Positions 13,098 through 20,076 of a stretch of 48,749 nucleotides of DNA are shown piece by piece (position 1 is the stretch's first letter; each line of letters opens with the position of its first letter). The translations under genes were made by a program, and so were the position numbers. The notes beneath the pieces were generated by a model. The model was not told the origin of the DNA, did no database searches, and saw only the letters and a list, made by a program, of their open reading frames with translations. Source of the DNA: Legionellales bacterium (lineage in GTDB: Bacteria > Pseudomonadota > Gammaproteobacteria > Comchoanobacterales > Comchoanobacteraceae); assembly GCA_002722435.1 (NCBI GenBank), contig PBLX01000020.1, positions 1 through 48,749 on the forward strand, written 5' to 3'.

Positions 13098-16000
13098 TTA
13101 TCCTAATAATTTAAATGTTTTACCAATTGCATATGTGGAGAAACCCCAGTTTGCATCATAGTTTAATCGAGCCAAGTAAGGTCGGTTCAAGTGTATTCTA
13201 TCTTTTTCTGGCTTTACGCCCCAGCACCTGATTCTTGTTTGTTCGTTGTTCGAATCAATTACGTTAACAATCCAGTAAAGCTTCCCGTTCTTAGTCTTAC
13301 GTTGGACGATCTCTCTTGGTATGAACCAGCAAACCTCCAGCTCTTCATCGTATTCAGAAATTGGTGGAATGTATTTCTCATGTAATCTTTCAATCATATC
13401 TGTTGAGATAACAAGATTGATCGGAAAAACTCCAGTAAGATCAGTTTTAAATTGAATCACCTCTTCTTCGGTAAAATCGCCTTCGGGCTTATATGTATCA
13501 ACGTTTTCTTGAAACTTTTTAAGATTTTTGGGTCTCTCGACAACACAAGCTGACCAGAAGTGTTTGCGACCTGAGAACCTATCATCCACGATGTTATCCA
13601 GCGCTCCACCACGACAAAGTGCATCGAGAGCCCTTTTGTTTAATTTACTGTACGACACACCCTCTCTGAAAAGAAGATCTTCAGCATTCATGAATGGACG
13701 GTTATCCAACACCTGTTCAATCGCTGCCTTACCTAGACCCTTGATAGATGTAAGTGGTTGAATTAGAGTCTTGCCATCATCACTGATTTCCCACACTACA
13801 CCCGATCTATTAACATCCAGCGGTTCTATATCAAACCCATACTTCTTTGCAATATTAATTGCTTTTTCCTTCCTAGTCTCAGGCTCTTTATCTAAAAACG
13901 CTGCCATCCACTCAGCAGGATAAAAATGAAACAACCACGCACATTGATATGAAATCATAGAATAGCTGACAGCGTGTGACTTGTTGAATCCATAACCTGA
14001 GAAGTATTCAAATTTTTCCCATAGAGATTGGGCGTCTTCAACAGCAATACCTTTTGTAACACAGCCATTAATAAACTTTTTATGCAGCTTTCTTTTTACA
14101 GAGCCTTTACCGGTCCCCTTCTTTGTAAGCACCTTTCGCAGCATGTTACCTTCATCTAGGGTAAGGTCTCCAAGCTTGTGAGCCAAAAGTGCAATCTGTT
14201 CTTGAAAAATAAGGAAGCCAAATGTTTCTTGGGTAATATCACAGGCATCACTATTTAGGTATTCAATTCTGTGTGGATGTTCCTTAGCTTCAACGTAATC
14301 ATTGTCGACACCTGCTGAGAGTGGGCCGGGCCGAAAGATAGATGTGATAGCAGACACATCAATAATATTTCTTGGCTTGGCTCTCTTGCAAAAAGTCTGA
14401 GCGCCATTTTCAGTAAACTGAAAGATACCAGCAAACTTGCCCTTATGGAAAATATTCTCATACACTTCTTGAATATTAAAATCAATCACATCAGGATGCA
14501 AAGTATTGTTATAGTATTCATGAATCTGAGAAAAGGTTGGTTCTTCTACACCGTGATGACGTTTTAGGATGTGATAGATCGCGCCCTCCATCATCTTCAG
14601 AGTTGATAGACCCAAGAGATCAAACTTAATGAACCCCATGGGCTCTAAATGTCTTACGTTCTGTCCCTCTGACCATGGTGCTTGGCGCACACCACCTGAA
14701 TTAATTAGCGGCATGCTCTTATCAAGATTCTCTGCGATTACAACTCCACCAGCATGCCTTGAGCAAGATCGCACCTGACCGACCAGACCCTCAACGTGTG
14801 TCTTAACTTGTGGGTATTTATTCAGATATGATTTGAGAGCGGGCGAAAATTCAATTACCTCTTCCCATGTTGGAACATAGACACCAGCTTTGATACCATG
14901 TTTTCTTTTAGCCTCTGGCGTTGCCTCTCTAATCATAACTGACGTGACTGTGTTAACCTCAGTAAACGGAATGCCATAAAGCTTTGAAATATCTTTGATA
15001 AGAGATTTAAGCTGTAACGTATTCCAATTAGAGATTGGTGCAACACAATCCTCGCCCCACATTTCAACCAGCTTTTCTTTTAGTGCCATGCTATCGGATA
15101 CATCATAATCAATATCAGGATAATCCGTTGCATCAGAGCGCAGGAAACGTGAGAATAGAAGACCATGCTTGATGGGATCAACTTGTGTTATATTCAGAGC
15201 ATACGCAGTGAGAGAGCCGGCTGCTGAGCCGCGGCCGGGACCAGCTAGCATCATATCTGTTGCAACATCAGCAATCGATTTCATAGTTAAGAAGTATTTT
15301 GAGAATCCGCGTTCGTCGATCACGTGAAGTTCTTTTCTCAGTCTGTCTGTGTATTCTTTATTGGTATGCAGGCCCTTGTCTTTGAGGCCTTCAAGTGCAA
15401 AGTTAACCAAGGCTTGTGTCGCTGTGAATCCTGCGGGCACTACAAAGCTTGGTAGTTGGACTGTATTGTCTGGTAAAAAGTTCTCGATTCTATTGAATGC
15501 AATATTGTGAGATTCCTCAATACTATCTAAAACCATCTCGTCGTTGTATTCAAAACCTGATTCTTGGGAGTATTGCTTGTAACTCTCCCACATCTGATCA
15601 CCATTCTTAGGATATAGCTCGTAGCCAACCTCTTCTACTCCCTCTGGTAACTGTGATTCTTCCTCCGCCCACGATGGACGACCCTTACCAAGCCAACCAA
15701 GACGCTTGTAAAGCTCTCTGTCCTTCCAAGCGTCAGGGTTGGGGTAATGGCTGTCGGCTGTCGATAACAGTCCAACGCCAAACTCTTGAGCAACTTGAAT
15801 TACATATTGGTTAAGTTCATGCTGCTCTTTGATATTGTTCCATTGTATCTCGGCATACCAGCGATCGCCAAAAATGTCAACCATACGTCTTGTTGACTCA
15901 CGCATGGCATCCAATACAGCTTTATCTCCCTCTTCTCGCTTTTCCCAGTAGTTACCGGCATACACCCCACCAAGACAAGCAGAAGAAGCAATAATGCCTT

Positions 16001-16529
16001 CGTTATACTTCTCCAAAAGAGCGTAATCAATGCGTGGATAACGATAGAAATTCTCCGGTTGATAAGATTCTGATACTAGTTTAAATAGATTGTTCAAGCC
16101 CGTTTGATTCTGCGCTAGTAATACAAGATGCCTACGGCGCTTAAGTATATCTTGAACCTTTTTGCTGTCTCCCTCGTCTTCAACAGTGGCGCCGGATTGC
16201 GCATCCTTCTTAATGGCTCTGGCTTTTTTCTTATCGGCCATGGCTTGCTCATAAGCCTCACGCCATTCAGATATTGAAGGAGTAAAATATGCTTCACAAC
16301 CAAAAATAGGTTTGAAATCTTTACCCTGCTCTTGCATCTTTTTTGCATGCAACACTTGATATGCTAAACCATTCATATTACCGTGATCAGTTAGCGCCAA
16401 AGCATCGCAGCCGTTCTGATATGCAAAATCCATGTGATCCTGCGGGTATCCTAGTGCATCAAAAATAGAGCCTGCAACCGAGTGGGCATGCAGACCAACA
16501 AACTTTATTTTAGAATCCTTACGATTCAT
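13098..16529 (-). CDS. dnaE: DNA polymerase III alpha subunit (DnaE-type, family C)
   Basis: At 1143 residues it has the full length of a bacterial DnaE (about 1160). The N-terminal PHP domain shows GLHAHS and ALALTDHGNMNGL. The catalytic palm has GPGRGSAAGSLTAYALNITQ followed by SRFLRSDATDYPDIDYDVSD, where the PDIDYD aspartates are the metal ligands. Later come HAGGVVIAENLD, FDLLGLSTLKMM, GIFQFTENGAQ, IFRPGPLSAG and GYGFNKSHAVSYS. A C-terminal OB-like segment (EVCWFIPREIVQRKTKNGKL) completes it. It should be a genuine replicase. No clamp or clamp loader is in this window. Transcription starts from a host-type promoter at 16551-16579, with GGAGGAATA before the ATG. Confidence 0.97.
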   Translation of the reverse strand: MNRKDSKIKFVGLHAHSVAGSIFDALGYPQDHMDFAYQNGCDALALTDHGNMNGLAYQVLHAKKMQEQGKDFKPIFGCEAYFTPSISEWREAYEQAMADKKKARAIKKDAQSGATVEDEGDSKKVQDILKRRRHLVLLAQNQTGLNNLFKLVSESYQPENFYRYPRIDYALLEKYNEGIIASSACLGGVYAGNYWEKREEGDKAVLDAMRESTRRMVDIFGDRWYAEIQWNNIKEQHELNQYVIQVAQEFGVGLLSTADSHYPNPDAWKDRELYKRLGWLGKGRPSWAEEESQLPEGVEEVGYELYPKNGDQMWESYKQYSQESGFEYNDEMVLDSIEESHNIAFNRIENFLPDNTVQLPSFVVPAGFTATQALVNFALEGLKDKGLHTNKEYTDRLRKELHVIDERGFSKYFLTMKSIADVATDMMLAGPGRGSAAGSLTAYALNITQVDPIKHGLLFSRFLRSDATDYPDIDYDVSDSMALKEKLVEMWGEDCVAPISNWNTLQLKSLIKDISKLYGIPFTEVNTVTSVMIREATPEAKRKHGIKAGVYVPTWEEVIEFSPALKSYLNKYPQVKTHVEGLVGQVRSCSRHAGGVVIAENLDKSMPLINSGGVRQAPWSEGQNVRHLEPMGFIKFDLLGLSTLKMMEGAIYHILKRHHGVEEPTFSQIHEYYNNTLHPDVIDFNIQEVYENIFHKGKFAGIFQFTENGAQTFCKRAKPRNIIDVSAITSIFRPGPLSAGVDNDYVEAKEHPHRIEYLNSDACDITQETFGFLIFQEQIALLAHKLGDLTLDEGNMLRKVLTKKGTGKGSVKRKLHKKFINGCVTKGIAVEDAQSLWEKFEYFSGYGFNKSHAVSYSMISYQCAWLFHFYPAEWMAAFLDKEPETRKEKAINIAKKYGFDIEPLDVNRSGVVWEISDDGKTLIQPLTSIKGLGKAAIEQVLDNRPFMNAEDLLFREGVSYSKLNKRALDALCRGGALDNIVDDRFSGRKHFWSACVVERPKNLKKFQENVDTYKPEGDFTEEEVIQFKTDLTGVFPINLVISTDMIERLHEKYIPPISEYDEELEVCWFIPREIVQRKTKNGKLYWIVNVIDSNNEQTRIRCWGVKPEKDRIHLNRPYLARLNYDANWGFSTYAIGKTFKLLG

Positions 16530-17410
16530 TATTCCTCCGACGTATACGGTATTTTAACGTGTTTGCGCGCTCTTGTCAAGTCTTCAAACGGTGTTTTAAC
16601 CTCGTAGTCCGACTTTATATAGTCAGTATATGAGCCCCAATCTGAGGCATCGTAGAACCACTCTAAATCATGTGTGTGCGAATACTTAGCGTCTACATGC
16701 TCAAATACTTCACTGAAATCGAACTTCCGGGCGGACCATCTCTCTTCTAGTGGCAATTTTTGGGATGGATATTTTTGGTTCGGTAAAGGGGGTAAAAACT
16801 CCCTTGTTGTCTTTTTGTTTATCGCTCTTCGGCATTTTATGTATTCTTCTCCTGTAAGTGTGAATGGTAGAGGCAGATTATCTTTAACGGTCAAGTTGTT
16901 AAATGAATAGAAGAAATTTTTATCTTTGTCGCTGATTTGTTTTCTAAGTTTTCTGATTTGTTCGGGTTCTGTAATCCCAAACGGGAATGAAACAAAATAT
17001 TTATCAGGTACAATCCATTTAGAAATCTTATATGAAGTCATATAAGCTGCATGGACCCCTTCTAAAACTGACCAACCGTAACTATCTCTTCTATCAAAAT
17101 CCTTTGGTTTTATACCAACGTAATATATAGGCACTTCTTTTCTTAGATCAGAATAAAATTTAGTTGCAAAGTCTCTTTTATAGTACACAGGGTCGTAAAC
17201 CCAATCGCCAACGACTTCTCTCACTAATGGAGAAAGGTCTTGATTAGCAACAATCCATATTGTGTCGCAGCCTGCCATAGCGCATTCATGCACAGATCTT
17301 TGTATCAGATTAAACCCATCAGCCACTGGTAAAAGCAGGCTTGGAAATGAAACCTTGTGTAACGATTCGTGATTTGCTATTGGTATAATACCACTAAGAT
17401 GCGTTTTCAT
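16529..17410 (-). CDS. Putative sugar nucleotidyltransferase-like protein
   Basis: The N-terminal 75 residues of this 293-residue protein look like a GT-A nucleotidyltransferase: HLSGIIPIA, FPSLLLPVADGFNLIQRSVH, then AGCDTIWIVANQDL. The order resembles the start of NDP-sugar pyrophosphorylases, in which LPVAxxPLI and the following helix bind the nucleotide. The glycine-rich GxGTR loop is not recognisable, so activity is uncertain. The remainder is charged and unrecognised. With the phosphomannomutase-like enzyme it could serve a sugar-modification route. It overlaps the 17394-18278 gene by 17 bases and its 3' end carries the dnaE promoter. Confidence 0.5.
   Translation of the reverse strand: MKTHLSGIIPIANHESLHKVSFPSLLLPVADGFNLIQRSVHECAMAGCDTIWIVANQDLSPLVREVVGDWVYDPVYYKRDFATKFYSDLRKEVPIYYVGIKPKDFDRRDSYGWSVLEGVHAAYMTSYKISKWIVPDKYFVSFPFGITEPEQIRKLRKQISDKDKNFFYSFNNLTVKDNLPLPFTLTGEEYIKCRRAINKKTTREFLPPLPNQKYPSQKLPLEERWSARKFDFSEVFEHVDAKYSHTHDLEWFYDASDWGSYTDYIKSDYEVKTPFEDLTRARKHVKIPYTSEE
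16551..16579 (-). promoter_or_regulatory. Sigma70-type promoter of dnaE
   Basis: TTGACA, 17-base spacer, TAAAAT on the minus strand, within the last codons of the nucleotidyltransferase-like gene. The -10 box lies 21 bases before the dnaE ATG at 16529, and the leader has GGAGG. Confidence 0.75.
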
Positions 17411-18278
17411 CTAAAAATCCTAAAATTCTACTGTAGGGCTTGACGCTGCCCTTAAGTGACCTATGCAAAGCTTCTTCACTCTCTTCTTTAATTTCGATAC
17501 TATCGGTTGATGGTCGTAAGTGATTTTCGAGGCCTCTAATCTCGCGGCGGATGCTAGTTGTTCTAAAATTATAGTGCCTAGGTGTTCCTTTTGGTGTGTA
17601 TCCATTTTGTGGTCCTTTCATTCCGTGGTCTTTCATGACTTTCAGAGTTTTAAATCTTGCCATTGTTTCTGAAAAATCAAAATCATCTAGCTGTTCAGAA
17701 GTTAATTTTGAAACTGCACAAGCGTCCCTAACAGGAGTATTTCCATCGATGCGGTCGGAACTGTAAAACCAAATCTTGTTAACAAAATCATCATTTGTGT
17801 TAATAAAATCGATTTCATGTTTACCTCCTTTATTGAACGCTATATAATCATAACATAAAAACGTGTCTGTGTCAAGCTTGGTTTTGGTAACAAAACCACT
17901 GGTGTTACGGTCACCAAAATATAAACATTTATCAAAGCTTAGTTCTAATATTTTAGAATACTCATTATAGCATATAACTCTGTTATCAACATGCCTCATG
18001 CTCGTACACAAATTTGAGAGTGGCACAAGCCCTCTAAGCGATAAAAGAAATAGCAACCTCTCCCATAAAAACATTTTTTGTATACCGACACTTCGCTTTT
18101 TTCCAAACGTGAGTAGCGACTGTTTGTCATATGGAATTTTTAAGAACGATAACTTAGTATCCTTTTCAAAATAATCGAATCTCTTAGGGCAGATAGGCTC
18201 TGTAAATAAAACCGGACAATCTTCAATGAACGCTGTCATTAACGCCGATAGAGTACCGCCAATCACTACTTTATTCAT
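17394..18278 (-). CDS. Unrecognised protein with Rossmann-like N-terminus
   Basis: The 294-residue product begins MNKVVIGGTLSALMTAFIED, a hydrophobic strand followed by a glycine-rich turn and helix as in FAD/NAD-binding flavoproteins. No second nucleotide-binding motif is clear. Later segments (PKGTPRHYNFRTTSIRREIR) are basic and aromatic. I cannot name the family; a flavin-dependent sugar enzyme is one possibility. A consensus host-type promoter (18300-18328) and GAGGATTAA precede ATG 18278. Unusually, the coding region contains a second complete promoter and a ribosome binding site in front of a short out-of-frame ORF (17702-17818). Confidence 0.6.
   Translation of the reverse strand: MNKVVIGGTLSALMTAFIEDCPVLFTEPICPKRFDYFEKDTKLSFLKIPYDKQSLLTFGKKRSVGIQKMFLWERLLFLLSLRGLVPLSNLCTSMRHVDNRVICYNEYSKILELSFDKCLYFGDRNTSGFVTKTKLDTDTFLCYDYIAFNKGGKHEIDFINTNDDFVNKIWFYSSDRIDGNTPVRDACAVSKLTSEQLDDFDFSETMARFKTLKVMKDHGMKGPQNGYTPKGTPRHYNFRTTSIRREIRGLENHLRPSTDSIEIKEESEEALHRSLKGSVKPYSRILGFLDENAS
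17702..17818 (-). CDS. Possible nested 38-residue ORF with its own promoter and RBS
   Basis: Within the 17394-18278 gene and in a different frame, ATG 17818 opens a 38-codon ORF starting MKSILLTQMMILLTRFGFTV and ending at a TAA. AAAGGAGGTAAAC lies directly before the ATG, as strong as any site in the window. A TTGACA-17-TATGAT promoter (17848-17876) ends 29 bases upstream, the same layout as for known genes here. The peptide is hydrophobic. All of it also encodes the overlapping protein, so chance remains a real explanation. Confidence 0.3.
   Translation of the reverse strand: MKSILLTQMMILLTRFGFTVPTASMEILLLGTLVQFQN
17848..17876 (-). promoter_or_regulatory. Sigma70-type promoter inside the 17394-18278 gene
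   Basis: TTGACA, 17-base spacer, TATGAT on the coding strand. Downstream within 29 bases is AAAGGAGG and an ATG for a short nested ORF. It may serve that ORF or the nucleotidyltransferase and dnaE genes further on. Confidence 0.5.
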
Positions 18279-18299
18279 TTAATCCTCAACAATAAATTT

Positions 18300-18328
18300 A
18301 TTATAACTTATACGTTTTAAGCTGTCAA
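18300..18328 (-). promoter_or_regulatory. Consensus sigma70-type promoter of the 17394-18278 gene
   Basis: TTGACA, 17-base spacer, TATAAT on the minus strand. The -10 box is 21 bases before ATG 18278, and the leader contains GAGGA. The -35 box overlaps the end of the metzincin gene. Confidence 0.85.
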
Positions 18329-18858
18329 CCACTATTTTCAAGTCCGCGGGTGTCGACACCCCCAAGCATCCAGTTGGAGTGCATTATGTGAAACTTTTTA
18401 TTAAAATGCGACCAACCTAAAGCGTGACCCACTTCATGTTCAAGGACCCTAGATTTTCTTGCATCTTTTGGCATAATGAATATCTTAGCCTTAACTATTT
18501 TATCTGTATTTATTCTTGAATAAATTCTTGTAGCTGCGATTTGTGAAGTTTTGAACGATGAGTCCGGCAAAGTTACTAATATTTCTCCATAATATGCTTT
18601 CATGCAAGTTGTTGAATTGTCAATTATTACCGATCCAAATTTGTATCCCAATTTTTCCCAAAAAGATACAGCACGATTCATCCTGAAGGCATCTACTCCG
18701 GTATCGGCGCATACACGAATATCAGGACGTGTCTCCCAATCTGCTTTTTTATGCGGCGTTCCAACAACAAATGCCTCTACTGGCCCACTAATTGGATAGC
18801 TGTAAAGATACTCATTCTTGGCGAAACACGCCAAGAACACAAAAAGTGCCCACCACAT
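18325..18858 (-). CDS. Secreted or lipid-anchored metzincin (matrixin-like) metalloprotease
   Basis: The 177-residue protein begins with a hydrophobic leader MWWALFVFLACFAKN; the C11 position could be a weak lipobox. The catalytic zinc motif HEVGHALGWSH lies near residues 141-151, followed by HIMHSNWM, a plausible metzincin Met-turn. Two cysteines (near 50 and 85) could form a disulfide outside the cytoplasm. Metzincins cut peptide bonds in extracellular proteins, so the enzyme may act on the host envelope, on released virions or on neighbouring cells. It follows the endolysin gene directly. There is no Shine-Dalgarno sequence; the ACTATTTA motif ends four bases before the ATG. Confidence 0.8.
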   Translation of the reverse strand: MWWALFVFLACFAKNEYLYSYPISGPVEAFVVGTPHKKADWETRPDIRVCADTGVDAFRMNRAVSFWEKLGYKFGSVIIDNSTTCMKAYYGEILVTLPDSSFKTSQIAATRIYSRINTDKIVKAKIFIMPKDARKSRVLEHEVGHALGWSHFNKKFHIMHSNWMLGGVDTRGLENSG

Positions 18859-18862
18859 AATT

Positions 18863-18870
18863 TAAATAGT
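18863..18870 (-). promoter_or_regulatory. ACTATTTA late-type motif before the metzincin gene
   Basis: The coding strand reads GACCACTATTTAAATTATG; the octamer ends four bases before ATG 18858. It lies directly after the endolysin stop. The spacing equals that at 12017. Confidence 0.5.
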
Positions 18871-18873
18871 GGT

Positions 18874-19785
18874 CTAACTATCTTTTAGATCTTGTAATAA
18901 CTCATGTATATCTAAGGCAGCACAATCAATTTTGTTTTTACTTACATGATAATGACTTACAAAGCCTTCAAATTTTCCGTATGGCACATCCTGCACATAT
19001 TTTGTGGACGTTTTACCAAACTGATTCAGAGGTGTCTCATAAGGGATACCAGTTGCTAAATGTATTGCTTTCCATAAAGCTTTAAGCGCTTCGATTTGGA
19101 CAGGATAAAAACCCATAAAAGGTTCTAGCTTGTTTCCATGAGCCCACGCATCAGATATAATTGGGCGCTCACCAAAATTGTTTGCGACATACCACGCCTG
19201 ATATTTAGGATAATACGCATTGCTAATCTCAACGCCGGCGGACGCTCTATTCGTGCGTGCAGAGCCAGCGTGCCATGCTGCGTGCTGTAAATCCAAGGTT
19301 TGATAAATTGTGCCATCGTTATCTATCAAAAAGTGAACTGAAATACCTCTCTTGTCGAGCACCTCCTGACAAGACCTTGAATTTAAGCAAACATCCCAAT
19401 GATTGACAAAATATCTTATATTCCTTCTAGGTCTCGTTGAGTAATCATAAAAATGACCCGGCTTGGCTGAAATGCCGCCATCATCAGACCATAGAAGAAA
19501 CTTCTGCCACTCGATAGGAAAAAACTCGCCGTTATATACTATTGAATTAGAATAGCTATTTCCATTATTTATGCAATAATCGCCAACAATTTTACGCTCT
19601 TGTCTCTCAGTCCAAAGTCTACGGAATGTCATGGGCCCACACAGACCATCAGCAGAAATACTTCTAGATCTTTGCCATTTTTTAATGGCTCTCGTTAGTT
19701 TATCATCAAAGTATTTTTCTCCAAACCAAGAAGGCTCCCAACCAAGTTTCTTAGCGGAAGCCTCATTGTAAAAATTTTTATCCAT
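18874..19785 (-). CDS. Endolysin: N-acetylmuramoyl-L-alanine amidase with peptidoglycan-binding domain
   Basis: The 303-residue protein has an N-terminal peptidoglycan-binding-like helix bundle (LTRAIKKWQRSRSISADGLC then GPMTFRRLW) and an amidase_2/PGRP catalytic domain from about residue 120. Zinc ligands fit VNHWDVCLN (first His), HAAWHAGSA (substrate loop), SAGVEISNAYYP, and near the C-terminus SHYHVSKNKIDCAALDIHEL with the second His and Cys. It should cleave the amide bond between MurNAc and L-Ala at lysis. No signal peptide is visible, so a holin or spanin elsewhere is expected. The late-type motif lies 56 bases upstream, inside the end of the groES-like gene. Confidence 0.93.
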   Translation of the reverse strand: MDKNFYNEASAKKLGWEPSWFGEKYFDDKLTRAIKKWQRSRSISADGLCGPMTFRRLWTERQERKIVGDYCINNGNSYSNSIVYNGEFFPIEWQKFLLWSDDGGISAKPGHFYDYSTRPRRNIRYFVNHWDVCLNSRSCQEVLDKRGISVHFLIDNDGTIYQTLDLQHAAWHAGSARTNRASAGVEISNAYYPKYQAWYVANNFGERPIISDAWAHGNKLEPFMGFYPVQIEALKALWKAIHLATGIPYETPLNQFGKTSTKYVQDVPYGKFEGFVSHYHVSKNKIDCAALDIHELLQDLKDS

Positions 19786-19801
19786 TTTAATACCTCAAGG
19801 G

Positions 19802-20068
19802 CTACAGCACCCCCACCACATAATTTTCTAATATTATATTATAAATAGTATTATTTATTACAATTTCTTCTATCATTGATGAATCTACGACGATTTTACT
19901 GCCAACTAAGACATCAAATTTAACATCTTCAGACTTGTTCAAAACCTTTACAACGGAATGTTTCTGTTGTTGTGGTTTATAATCCTCTGGAAGTATAATC
20001 GATGAAACGCCGTCTTCTTCGTTGCGATTTACATCTATAAGTATGTGACGATTGACTGGTTTAAACAT
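19802..20068 (-). CDS. groES: GroES-like co-chaperonin
   Basis: I start at ATG 20068 (MFKPVNRHILIDVNRNEEDG) because AGGAGAAAAC precedes it; a longer frame has no such site. The 88 residues fit a GroES/gp31-type beta-barrel: a first strand FKPVNRHILIDV, a flexible mobile loop ending SSIILPEDYKPQQQ with the I-I-L hydrophobic tip that docks on GroEL, SVVKVLNKS, VLVGSKIVVD, and the closing NTIYNIILENYVVGVL. It is divergent in sequence, like T4 gp31. It should cap the phage GroEL (3033-4631) or host GroEL. It lies just downstream of the ribonucleotide reductase gene. Confidence 0.8.
   Translation of the reverse strand: MFKPVNRHILIDVNRNEEDGVSSIILPEDYKPQQQKHSVVKVLNKSEDVKFDVLVGSKIVVDSSMIEEIVINNTIYNIILENYVVGVL
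19842..19849 (-). promoter_or_regulatory. ACTATTTA late-type motif before the endolysin
   Basis: The coding strand reads AATACTATTTATAATATAA inside the last codons of the groES-like gene, 56 bases before the endolysin ATG. It is the only one of the ten copies that lies inside a coding region, at its very end. Confidence 0.45.
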
Positions 20069-20076
20069 GTTTTCTC

